Origin: DUZB01 sp964407525
GTDB lineage: Bacteria > Desulfobacterota > DSM-4660 > Desulfatiglandales > Desulfatiglandaceae
NCBI GenBank assembly: GCA_964407525.1
Contig: CAYOWC010000234.1
Span: 1-8,048 of the forward strand
Length of the DNA stretch: 8,048 nt
Direction of reading: 5' to 3'
The notes beneath the pieces were generated by a model that made no database searches, was not told the origin of the DNA, and saw nothing but the letters and a program-made list of their open reading frames with translations. Both the position numbers and the translations under genes were made by a program. Below are positions 1-5,995 of the stretch, piece after piece. Numbering within the stretch: position 1 is the first letter of the stretch; each line of letters starts with the position of its first letter.

Positions 1-60
1 CCATAGATCACCGCTTTTGGGTGATTCGATATTCTGCGGTTCGCTTTTTCCGGTTTTCTC

Positions 61-84
61 GTTCCCACGCTGGAGCATGAGAAC
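61..84. repeat. Degenerate palindrome over the efflux gene start
   Basis: The left arm GTTCCCACGCT (61-71) and right arm AGCATGAGAAC (74-84) pair at 9 of 11 positions around a two-base GG loop. The two mismatches are both A where a perfect palindrome would have G. The element contains the only plausible Shine-Dalgarno (GGAG, 72-75) and the ATG (77-79) of the efflux gene, so a transcript hairpin here would cover the start. The GTTCCCACGCT arm resembles, from memory, a dispersed palindromic repeat seen in several proteobacterial genomes; that identity is not verified. Confidence 0.5.
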
Positions 85-1537
85 CAGGCAAATCTTCTTT
101 TGGCTTTCGTGCTTGAGCGCCGTGATCCTATCCATTATCCTATTCGGATGCGCCCCCGTAGGCCCGGATTATGTCCCTCCGACAATGCCTTCTCCCAAGG
201 CCTGGCATACGAATCTCAAATATGGCCTTACAACAAACGATCCGGCTCCTGAAACACTTGCCACCTGGTGGGAAACCCTCCATGACCCCACCCTTACCAA
301 ACTCATGGAACAGGCGGTTACGGGAAATCTGGATTTGAAAGTGGCGAGGTCAAGAGTACGGGCGGCGCGCGCCCGTCGAACCATCAGCAGATCTGGCCTC
401 TTTCCTTCTGTGGATGCATCGGCTTCCGGCACCAGAAACCGTCTGAGTGAGGAAAGATATGGAGGAGACGATTACGATCTTTATGCAGCAGGGTTTGATG
501 CGACCTGGGAACTGGATATTTTTGGAGGAACACGACGCTCCGTAGAAGCTGCTGATGCGGACATACAGGAACAGGAAGAAGATCTTCGCGATGTCATGGT
601 CTCTCTCCTTTCGGAAGTTGCCTTGAACTATATCGATGTACGCACCTTTCAAGCGGGCATTGTCGTAGCCTGGTCTAACCTGGAGGCTCAGGAAAATACC
701 TTTCAGCTGACGCAATCCCGTTATGAGGCCGGCCTCACGAACGAACTAGCGGTTCAACAAGCTACCTACAATATCGAGAACACCCGCTCCAAAATCCCTG
801 TCCTGCGCATCGCGCTGGAAGGGGCTATGAACCATATCGCAGTTCTCCTGGGCCAAGAGCCCGGCGCTTTGCACGCAGAACTGAAAAAACCCCGGATGAT
901 TCCGTTCACTCCCCCGATAGTGGCTGTGGGCATTCCGGCTGAGACGCTGAGACGCAGACCGGACCTCCGGAGTGCGGAACGACGTCTGGCAGCCCAGACT
1001 GCACGGGTAGGGGAAGCCACTGCTGATCTGTACCCCCGTTTCCGGCTTCTGGGATCCATCGGTCTTGAAACCCTTTCCTTAGGGGATGTTTTTTCCGCCA
1101 GCGGCCTGGCCTACCTCATCGGACCGAGCATTTCCTGGCCGGTGTTCAATGCCGAGGCTATCCGAAGCAACATCGAAGTCCAGTCTGAACTTCAAGAACA
1201 GGCCCTGCTTGAATATGAGGCTGCGGTTCTAAATGCATTGAAAGATGTTGAAAATGCGCTTATTTCCTATGCTGAAGAGCAAAATCGCCGGAAGGCTTTG
1301 AGCGCATCGGCAGAAGCGGCTGAACGGGCAGTGGAACTCTCGGAAAGCCAGTACCAGGCAGGGTTGACCGACTTTACGGGCGTCCTCGATGCGCAACGTT
1401 CGCTCCTGTCTTTTCAAGAGCAACTAACCAGGAGCGAGGGAGCGGTAACCTCCAACCTGGTCCGCTTGTACAAAGCACTTGGGGGTGGATGGGTGCCCCT
1501 GCCCCGGGATGCAAGTCAGGACAGTGCGGAACCATAA
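77..1537 (+). CDS. RND efflux outer membrane factor lipoprotein, NodT/OprM family
   Basis: This is a 486-residue outer-membrane channel protein that would form the trimeric exit duct of a tripartite RND efflux pump. A lipoprotein signal peptide occupies residues 1-24, with hydrophobic residues 6-23 and lipobox LFGC; Cys25 would be lipidated. The mature start CAPVGPDYVPP is the family hallmark. Other NodT-family signatures are TWWETLHDP (63-71), WELDIFGG (144-151) and RRRPDLRSAERR (about 292-303). The two internal repeats of the family are visible as YEAGLT (from about 215) and YQAGLT (from about 425). ATG 77 is chosen because it gives a normal signal peptide; an in-frame TTG at 17 would add 20 unlikely residues. 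GGAG lies only one base before this ATG, so initiation is odd. The inner-membrane and periplasmic partners are not in the window and probably lie upstream. The substrate cannot be told. Confidence 0.93.
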   Translation: MRTRQIFFWLSCLSAVILSIILFGCAPVGPDYVPPTMPSPKAWHTNLKYGLTTNDPAPETLATWWETLHDPTLTKLMEQAVTGNLDLKVARSRVRAARARRTISRSGLFPSVDASASGTRNRLSEERYGGDDYDLYAAGFDATWELDIFGGTRRSVEAADADIQEQEEDLRDVMVSLLSEVALNYIDVRTFQAGIVVAWSNLEAQENTFQLTQSRYEAGLTNELAVQQATYNIENTRSKIPVLRIALEGAMNHIAVLLGQEPGALHAELKKPRMIPFTPPIVAVGIPAETLRRRPDLRSAERRLAAQTARVGEATADLYPRFRLLGSIGLETLSLGDVFSASGLAYLIGPSISWPVFNAEAIRSNIEVQSELQEQALLEYEAAVLNALKDVENALISYAEEQNRRKALSASAEAAERAVELSESQYQAGLTDFTGVLDAQRSLLSFQEQLTRSEGAVTSNLVRLYKALGGGWVPLPRDASQDSAEP

Positions 1538-1558
1538 ATTCTCTTTCTATGTGGATGA

Positions 1559-1696
1559 ATGCGATTTTGGAACGGAAAATCAGAGGAAGCGCTTGATTTG
1601 ATGAAAACGTATTATGACGGCTATCTTTTTTGCCTTGACAATCAAGAGCAAAATAACCATCATGGAACCATAACGGAACTCACAATATTCATCTGA
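1559..1696 (+). pseudogene. Remnant of an AAA-ATPase-like / DUF1703 gene
   Basis: A 45-codon frame starts at an ATG and ends at TGA. It includes EEALDLMKTYYDGYLF at codons 9-24. As I remember the AAA-ATPase-like/DUF1703 (PD-(D/E)XK-associated) proteins, they carry a central segment of the form ALxLMxxYYNGYxF, followed by an acidic turn and then YNPTLALYFL. The match covers the first part and dissolves after DNQEQ (codons 26-30). The ATPase core before it and the nuclease-like part after it are missing. The piece has no Shine-Dalgarno and is far too short to be functional. It is best read as a relic of a lost accessory gene between the efflux gene and the toxin-antitoxin pair. Confidence 0.55.
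1635..1663 (+). promoter_or_regulatory. Candidate sigma-70 promoter for the RHH/PIN pair
   Basis: A perfect -35 box TTGACA (1635-1640) is followed after 17 bases by CATCAT (1658-1663), which matches four of six -10 consensus bases. Transcription would start near 1670 and leave a leader of about 47 bases. The promoter lies inside the DUF1703 relic. It is a sequence match only. Confidence 0.35.
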
Positions 1697-1702
1697 AATA
1701 TT
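1684..1702. promoter_or_regulatory. Candidate operator (AATATT inverted repeat)
   Basis: Two AATATT hexamers (1684-1689 and 1697-1702) are separated by seven bases. They lie between the candidate promoter and the Shine-Dalgarno of the antitoxin gene. RHH antitoxins of the FitA class autoregulate by binding inverted repeats upstream of their own operon, so the placement fits. The arms are short and AT-rich, so chance is possible. Confidence 0.3.
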
Positions 1703-1716
1703 AGGGGGGTGGTAAT

Positions 1717-1959
1717 ATGCCAAGTATAACAGTCAAAAACATTCCAGATCACGCGTACGAAATTCTAAAGCAAGTGGCAACTACTAACCGCAGGAGCATC
1801 AATAGTGAGATTATCCGTCTAATAGAAAAAGCAACAATGAGTAAACCATTCATCCCAGAGCATTATCTAGCCCAAGCTAAACGATCCAGGCAAAAAACAA
1901 AAAAAATCCTTCTCACCTCCGAGATTTTACAAAGAGCTAAAGAGGAAGGGCGACCATGA
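1717..1959 (+). CDS. Ribbon-helix-helix antitoxin, FitA/VapB type
   Basis: This 80-residue protein should neutralise the PIN toxin encoded next and repress their shared promoter. Residues 1-45 form the RHH DNA-binding fold: the strand MPSITVKNIP, then a helix, then NRRSINSEIIRLIE (24-37), the FitA-like signature. The C-terminal 35 residues are lysine/arginine-rich with short helices, as expected of the part that wraps the toxin. The start is set by a very strong GGGGGGTGG ending five bases before the ATG. The stop overlaps the toxin start by four bases (ATGA, 1956-1959), so the two are translationally coupled. Base composition is clearly more AT-rich than the efflux and Kor genes on either side, which suggests acquisition by transfer. 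Confidence 0.87.
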   Translation: MPSITVKNIPDHAYEILKQVATTNRRSINSEIIRLIEKATMSKPFIPEHYLAQAKRSRQKTKKILLTSEILQRAKEEGRP

Positions 1960-2363
1960 TTGTTGTAGATACAAATATCATAAGCTATTTCTACCTCAAC
2001 TCAGACTGTTCACCTCTTGCGGAACAGGTATTTAGAAAAGACCCCATCTGGTCTGCACCCTTGTTATGGCGAAGCGAATTCAGAAATGTTCTGACGTTCT
2101 ACATCAGAAAAAATATAATTTCGTTGGCTGACGCAATTGAAACATTCGAGTCAGCAGAAGAATTATTAAAAGAAAATGAATATGAAATTAATTCAGTGCA
2201 AGTATTAAGCTTGTCACACTCAAGTGGATGCTCGGCATACGATTGTGAGTTTATTAATCTGGCAAAAGATCTTAGTATCGCACTTGTAACTGAAGACAAA
2301 AAGGTACTAAAAAGCTTCCCCGAATTAGGCCTGTCAATGCGCCATTTTCTCGAACTGCACTGA
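1956..2363 (+). CDS. vapC: PIN-domain ribonuclease toxin, VapC family
   Basis: This 135-residue PIN-domain protein is predicted to be a Mg2+-dependent endoribonuclease toxin. The expected acidic residues are in order: Asp5 in VVDTN, Glu41 in WRSEFRNV, Asp96 in SAYDCEF and Asp114 in LVTEDKKVLK. All four are present and the length is normal for the family, so the toxin looks intact. The ATG overlaps the antitoxin stop, and AAGAGGAAGGG just upstream serves as ribosome binding site. The partner is an RHH antitoxin rather than an AbrB-type one, which matches the FitAB subgroup of VapBC. The RNA target cannot be predicted from sequence. Confidence 0.87.
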   Translation: MIVVDTNIISYFYLNSDCSPLAEQVFRKDPIWSAPLLWRSEFRNVLTFYIRKNIISLADAIETFESAEELLKENEYEINSVQVLSLSHSSGCSAYDCEFINLAKDLSIALVTEDKKVLKSFPELGLSMRHFLELH

Positions 2364-2636
2364 GAATATATCACAACGTTGGTAAAAGAGTAGGCTCGCA
2401 TGGTTCCGGAGATCAAAGAATTGAAGATTCTGGGAATGCAATGAAAAGGCCTGGTTATTTTCCCAATCGTGCAGCGATCGTCCTTTTTCTATGAATTTCC
2501 GGTTTGATTGTGATATCATGGCCGCAATCAAACCATGGCAAACAATGTGTCGCGCTATTCGACGAAGTGCATTTTTTTTGTTGTCGATGGAGCGAAATCT
2601 AAACCAATCAAAAAAATGTGGAGAAAAGAGTTTTTC
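2364..2636. other. Leader region upstream of the Kor operon, no gene seen
   Basis: There are 273 bases between the PIN toxin and korD. No convincing coding signal is present on either strand. The region holds an inverted repeat at 2501-2534 (listed separately) and a run of eight T at 2572-2579 that is preceded only by a four-base GTCG/CGAC stem. I could not find a promoter with both boxes near consensus, although transcription of korDABC most likely starts here. Confidence 0.5.
2501..2534. promoter_or_regulatory. Inverted repeat in the korD leader, possible operator
   Basis: GGTTTGATTG (2501-2510) and CAATCAAACC (2525-2534) are perfect reverse complements. A further T/G wobble and G/C pair inside extend the stem to 12, with a ten-base loop. 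No T-run follows directly, so it is not an intrinsic terminator. It sits about 100 bases before korD, where a transcriptional regulator site or an RNA structure would be expected. Confidence 0.45.
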
Positions 2637-2840
2637 ATGGCAAAAAAGAAACGAGTAGTCATCAATAGAGACTGGTGCAAGGGCTGCGGGATCTGTGTGG
2701 CTTTCTGCCCGAAGGGAGTCCTGGTCCTGGATCATCAGGAAAAGGCCGAGTGGGCCCACCAGGAAAAATGCATCAGCTGTGGACTCTGTGAACTGCGCTG
2801 CCCAGACCTGGCCATTGAACTGGAGGACATGGAATCGTGA
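2637..2840 (+). CDS. korD: 2-oxoacid:ferredoxin oxidoreductase, delta (ferredoxin) subunit
   Basis: This 67-residue ferredoxin-like subunit passes electrons from the catalytic beta subunit to free ferredoxin. Two complete 4Fe-4S motifs are present: Cys14, Cys17, Cys20 and Cys24 (CKGCGICVAFCP), and Cys45, Cys48, Cys51 and Cys55 (CISCGLCELRCP). The basic start MAKKKRVV and the compact length fit KorD. The ATG at 2637 is preferred over an in-frame upstream start at 2535 because the extra 34 residues are unlike any ferredoxin. GGAG (2620-2623) or AAGAG (2626-2630) can serve as ribosome binding site. The stop overlaps the GTG of korA (GTGA). It is the first gene of korDABC. Confidence 0.93.
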   Translation: MAKKKRVVINRDWCKGCGICVAFCPKGVLVLDHQEKAEWAHQEKCISCGLCELRCPDLAIELEDMES

Positions 2841-3985
2841 AACCAACTGCGAAGTTCATTCAAGGAAACGAAGCGGTGGTCGAAGGGGCCCTCTATGCAG
2901 GCCTCAATTTTTTTGCAGGCTACCCAATAACCCCCTCCACGGAAATCGCTGAGATTCTGTCTGAAAAACTACCGGCCACAGGAGGGAAATTCATACAGAT
3001 GGAAGATGAAATTTCTTCCATGTGCGCAATCATCGGGGCATCTCTGACCGGATTGAAAGTCATGACCGCCACAAGCGGTCCCGGCTTTTCCCTGAAACAA
3101 GAAGCTATCGGATATGCGGTAATGGCCGAAGTTCCTTCGGTAGTGGTCAATATACAGAGAGGCGGACCGAGTACGGGCCTTCCTACCGGAGTGGCCCAGG
3201 GCGATGTCATGCAAGTCAGATGGGGCACACACGGGGACCATTCCATCATCGCCCTTACAGCGTCAAACCTTCAGGATGTTTTTACCATGACCGTGGAGGC
3301 CTTCAATCTGGCGGAGATATACCGCACCCCGGTCGTACTCCTTCTCGATGAGGTGGTTGCACACATGCGTGAAAAAGTGGTTATTCCCGGACCTGATGAG
3401 ATTGACGTGGTCGCAAGACTTCGCACATCCGTCCCGGAAGGAACCAATTTTCATCCCTATCTGACCCGGGAAGACGGTCGACTTCCCATGAGCGATTTCG
3501 GAAGTGTCCACAGATACAACGTAACCGGCCTGGTCCACGATATGTGGGGTTTTCCTTCCACTGACCCCAAGGTTGCCTACGATCTCCTTCACCACCTGGT
3601 GGACAAACTCGAAAACAAGGCGAATGCCCTGGCCAGATACAGGGAATATAATACCGAAGACGCCGAGATTCTACTCATCTCTTACGGAAGCTCCGCCCGG
3701 ACCGCGCTCCATCTTGTGGAAGATCGCCGAGAAAGAGGATTGAAAATCGGTCTCTTGGAACTTCAAACCCTCTGGCCTTTCCCAAAAGATCTCATTCGCA
3801 GCATGTGTAAAGGCAAAAGTCACGTTCTGGTCGTGGAAATGAACATGGGGCAGATCTGCCAGGAAGTCAGAAAATCGGTACCGAGACCGGAAAAGGTTTA
3901 TTTAGCCAACAGGTTCGACGGTGTATCCATTTCCCCCGCCGACATCCTGCGTGTTCTTTATATGATCCAGGGGAAAGGAGTATAA
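2837..3985 (+). CDS. korA: 2-oxoglutarate:ferredoxin oxidoreductase, alpha subunit
   Basis: This 382-residue protein carries the pyrimidine-binding half of the thiamine pyrophosphate site, plus the domain II (transketolase C-terminal) fold. The KorA hallmark GYPITPSTE is at 28-36, then MEDE (55-58), ATSGPGFSLKQE (78-89) and RGGPSTGLPT (108-117). The domain II segment LLISYGSSART begins near residue 278. The start is GTG, overlapping the korD stop by four bases, with GGAGG (2822-2826) ten bases upstream. The enzyme exchanges 2-oxoglutarate and CoA with succinyl-CoA and CO2 using ferredoxin; in anaerobes it can run in the carboxylating direction. A branched-chain (Vor-type) 2-oxoacid substrate cannot be excluded, since the subunit layout is shared. 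Confidence 0.93.
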   Translation: MKPTAKFIQGNEAVVEGALYAGLNFFAGYPITPSTEIAEILSEKLPATGGKFIQMEDEISSMCAIIGASLTGLKVMTATSGPGFSLKQEAIGYAVMAEVPSVVVNIQRGGPSTGLPTGVAQGDVMQVRWGTHGDHSIIALTASNLQDVFTMTVEAFNLAEIYRTPVVLLLDEVVAHMREKVVIPGPDEIDVVARLRTSVPEGTNFHPYLTREDGRLPMSDFGSVHRYNVTGLVHDMWGFPSTDPKVAYDLLHHLVDKLENKANALARYREYNTEDAEILLISYGSSARTALHLVEDRRERGLKIGLLELQTLWPFPKDLIRSMCKGKSHVLVVEMNMGQICQEVRKSVPRPEKVYLANRFDGVSISPADILRVLYMIQGKGV

Positions 3986-3986
3986 C

Positions 3987-4835
3987 ATGGCTGTCAAAGA
4001 TTTTATCCGTCAGCGTTTCCTGCCGCATCTCTGGTGCGCGGGATGCGGGCACGGCATCGTCATGGGAAATATGATTCGCGCCATTGAGCAGTTAGAATTG
4101 CGCAAGAACGAAATCGTAGTCGTATCGGGTATCGGGTGTTCTTCGCGAATGCCGGGCTATTTGGATTTTCACACCATGCATACCATTCATGGCAGGGCCA
4201 TCGCCTTCGCCATGGGAGTAAAAATGGGACAGCCCGAACTCCAGGTCATCGTACCCATGGGAGACGGGGATGCCTTGTCCATAGGGGGAAACCATTTGAT
4301 CCACGCAGCAAGGCGAAATGTGGACATGACGGCCATTATCATGAATAACGGCATATACGGTATGACCGGGGGGCAGGTATCGCCCATGACCCCTGACGGA
4401 AAAAAGGGCACCACCGCACGGCACGGGACGTTCTCCAAACCCTTCGACGCGGTAGCCCTGGCCCGAGGGGCAGGGGCTACGTTTGTGGCAAGAACCACCA
4501 CCTATCACGCAAAAGAGATGATCGATATCATGAGCCAGGGGATCGCCCATAAGGGGTTTTCCGTGATCGAGGTCATGAGTCAATGTCCAACCTACTATGG
4601 CAGAAAAAACAAGATCGGCAACGCTGCGGAAATGATGGAGTCCTACAGAGATGGAACGGTAAAAGTGGGTTCAAAGAAGGCAAAAGAAAACCCGAATCTG
4701 ATAGAACGCGGGATCTTTGTAAATGAAGATTCCCCCGAATATGTAGCCAGTTATCTGAAATTCATGGAAACACTTCAGGCCGGGGCAAAAGAGAAGGAGC
4801 AAAAAAGCGAAGGGACGGAGGAGCATCATGGATAA
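3987..4835 (+). CDS. korB: 2-oxoglutarate:ferredoxin oxidoreductase, beta subunit
   Basis: This 282-residue catalytic subunit binds the thiamine pyrophosphate diphosphate through Mg2+ and holds a 4Fe-4S cluster. The pattern starts with WCAGCGHG (16-23), has GDGDALSIGGNH (92-103), and closes with NNGIYGMTGGQ (120-130), the classic GDG...NN thiamine motif. Cys17, Cys20, Cys51 and Cys200 fall at nearly the same spacing as the four cluster-ligating cysteines of archaeal OFOR beta subunits. AAGGAG ends six bases before the ATG, so the start is firm. The last 20 residues are a charged Glu/Lys-rich tail, longer than seems needed for the fold. The stop overlaps the korC start by eight bases. Confidence 0.93.
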   Translation: MAVKDFIRQRFLPHLWCAGCGHGIVMGNMIRAIEQLELRKNEIVVVSGIGCSSRMPGYLDFHTMHTIHGRAIAFAMGVKMGQPELQVIVPMGDGDALSIGGNHLIHAARRNVDMTAIIMNNGIYGMTGGQVSPMTPDGKKGTTARHGTFSKPFDAVALARGAGATFVARTTTYHAKEMIDIMSQGIAHKGFSVIEVMSQCPTYYGRKNKIGNAAEMMESYRDGTVKVGSKKAKENPNLIERGIFVNEDSPEYVASYLKFMETLQAGAKEKEQKSEGTEEHHG

Positions 4836-5376
4836 ACGGATTGTTTTCACTGGATCAGGAGGGCAAGGGGTCATCACGGCTGCCATCATCCTGGCGGAAG
4901 CCGCGGCCATCTATGAAAATTTGAATGCAGTGCAAACCCAGACATACGGACCGGAAGCACGCGGTGGGGCAACCAGGGCGGACATCATCATTTCCGAAAA
5001 GCCGATCCGACACCCGAAAGTCATCAATCCGCATATTCTTGTCTGCCTTACCCAGGAAGCCTATAACAAATATGCGAGAATATTGCGTCCCGGAGGCCTT
5101 CTCCTGACGGACGAAAAATATGTGGAAGTGGACTACAAGGTAGACGCCAGGCAGGTGGCGTTGAATATGTACAGGACAGTTATGGACAAGATAGGCAAAC
5201 CGATTGTCTTTAACATCTGCATGCTTGGAGCCGTCATCCGTTTGGCTGGACTGATCGATCCGGAATCGGTCATCAAGGTCCTGGCCACAAAAATCCCCCC
5301 TGGAATGATCCAGATGAACAGCAAAGCCCTTCAAATAGGATTAGAACTGGCAGAAGAAAGTATGAACGGGCTGTAG
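4828..5376 (+). CDS. korC: 2-oxoglutarate:ferredoxin oxidoreductase, gamma subunit
   Basis: This 182-residue subunit forms domain III of the enzyme and completes the CoA-side active site. GSGGQGV (9-15) near the start and QTYGPEARGGATRADIIIS (38-56) are diagnostic of the pyruvate/ketoisovalerate oxidoreductase catalytic domain. The length is normal for a free-standing gamma subunit. The ATG lies within the last codons of korB, with GGAGGAG (4817-4823) as ribosome binding site, so translation is coupled. It is the last gene of the operon. No convincing hairpin-plus-T terminator follows. Confidence 0.93.
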   Translation: MDKRIVFTGSGGQGVITAAIILAEAAAIYENLNAVQTQTYGPEARGGATRADIIISEKPIRHPKVINPHILVCLTQEAYNKYARILRPGGLLLTDEKYVEVDYKVDARQVALNMYRTVMDKIGKPIVFNICMLGAVIRLAGLIDPESVIKVLATKIPPGMIQMNSKALQIGLELAEESMNGL

Positions 5377-5554
5377 GACTGCTATTAAGAAACGATATCC
5401 CCCTCGGGTGTAAGAAAATCAAAGTCTAATTTGTAGTTGAACCTTCGAATGGAAGCGGCATCCAGATCTTTCATTCGGAGATGAGGCAGCCTGGTCAGTC
5501 CCGGTTGGCTGGTGGAAGAAGTGGTAAAAACTGTGACGAAGCAATTTGAGATCT
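5377..5554. other. Unassigned stretch after korC with open frames on both strands
   Basis: No known gene is recognised here. On the plus strand a frame closed at TGA 5569-5571 reads GSLVSPGWLVEEVVKTVTKQ and on to a lysine-rich end. On the minus strand 55 codons are open between a TAG at 5553-5555 and a TAA at 5385-5387. That frame includes an ATG at 5474 opening a 29-residue peptide (MKDLDAAS..., ending FDFLTPEGDIVS). Both look protein-like but neither has a Shine-Dalgarno or a match I can name. They are probably gene debris at the edge of the accessory patch. Confidence 0.3.
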
Positions 5555-5832
5555 ATGCCCAAAAGAAGTGAAAGGGTGATAAATAATTTCTTGACTCAGG
5601 GATCTTTACGGGTATTGCATAACACCCGGTAGTGGTTATTTCAAATGATAAGAATAACGTGTTCTCCGGCACAGTTAGGGTTCTGCCCATTACGTCGAAA
5701 AATCTTCATAAAATCTACCCCTTCGAAATGTTGTTGCCTATAATATCAGGGGTTGGTAAATCGTTATTCTGGCGTTTGAATTTCGGCGACGTGAACCATA
5801 ACACAGACGAATTTCTTATAGAGGTATCGTGA
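5555..5832 (+). pseudogene. Broken MazF/PemK-family toxin gene
   Basis: Two reading frames together recall a MazF endoribonuclease. The first, from ATG 5555, reads MPKRSERVINNFLTQGS and ends LHNTR before a TAG at 5630-5632; this resembles the MazF N-terminus (xKRGxVxxVNFDPTQGSExxxTRP) with small losses. The second frame continues from 5626 as PVVVISNDKNNVFSGTV, then RVLPITSK and YPFEMLLP, which is the highly conserved MazF centre. The frames overlap by a few bases, so one or two bases have been lost near 5627. After GVGKS (to 5763) similarity stops, and the frame runs on to TGA 5830-5832 with unrelated codons. The RNA-binding arginine and C-terminal segments are absent, so the gene should be dead. 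No matching antitoxin is recognised upstream. Confidence 0.7.
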
Positions 5833-5903
5833 TGTCTTCTGTCCTAACCAAACTTTTCAAAAGGAATCGAAGTCAGGCGGTTCGTCTTCCCAAGCAGATT
5901 GCC
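5803..5903 (+). repeat. 101-base direct repeat, left copy
   Basis: This matches 7226-7326 at 99 of 101 positions. The differences are G5831/A7254 and G5864/C7287. The repeat contains nine codons of an upstream frame (TDEFLIEVS plus stop), the GAGG ribosome binding site and the first 24 codons of vapB. The flanks outside the repeat are unrelated in the two copies. The left copy leads into the ATPase cassette. Confidence 0.95.
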
Positions 5904-5921
5904 CTATTTGAAGAGGATTGA
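5832..5921 (+). pseudogene. Truncated vapB antitoxin copy
   Basis: A 29-codon frame begins MSSVLTKLFKRNRSQAVRLP and is identical to the start of the full vapB at 7255 apart from Arg11 in place of Ser. After codon 24 (QIA) it diverges to LFEED and stops. The AbrB/SpoVT-type strand that binds DNA needs more sequence than this, and the C-terminal toxin-binding part is missing, so it is not expected to work. It keeps its ribosome binding site (GAGG, 5821-5824). Its ATG overlaps by one base the TGA of the frame that runs through the mazF relic. It was cut where the ATPase cassette begins. Confidence 0.8.
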
Positions 5922-5960
5922 ACAGTTTTCGACTTTTTGGTATCCAATTACCATCCAGTC

Positions 5961-5988
5961 TTGACTTTCTGGTAATTTATGATAGTTT
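5961..5988 (+). promoter_or_regulatory. Weak candidate promoter for a leaderless ATPase mRNA
   Basis: TTGACT (5961-5966), one base from the -35 consensus, is followed after 16 bases by TAGTTT (5983-5988), a poor -10 match. Transcription would begin at about the ATG at 5996. There is no Shine-Dalgarno before that ATG, so a leaderless transcript is one way to explain it. The -10 box is weak, so this is tentative. Confidence 0.2.
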
Positions 5989-5995
5989 AGTCAGC

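Noticed and set aside
17..76. A TTG start for the efflux protein 20 codons upstream.
   Set aside because: It would put an atypical stretch before the lipoprotein signal peptide; ATG 77 places the lipobox Cys at residue 25, which is normal.
2549..2579. A small GTCG/CGAC stem followed by eight T, as an intrinsic terminator before korD.
   Set aside because: The stem is only four pairs and lies eight bases from the T-run, too weak for a terminator.
2334..2846. A 170-codon minus-strand open frame across the Kor leader and korD.
   Set aside because: It covers the whole ferredoxin-like korD, whose two 4Fe-4S motifs are unmistakable, and its translation shows no recognisable domain.
4092..4583. A 163-codon minus-strand open frame inside korB.
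   Set aside because: It is antisense to conserved KorB sequence and rich in His, Gly and Cys, as expected for a shadow frame.
4855..5334. A 159-codon minus-strand open frame inside korC.
   Set aside because: It is antisense to the diagnostic KorC motifs, with no domain and no ribosome binding site of its own.
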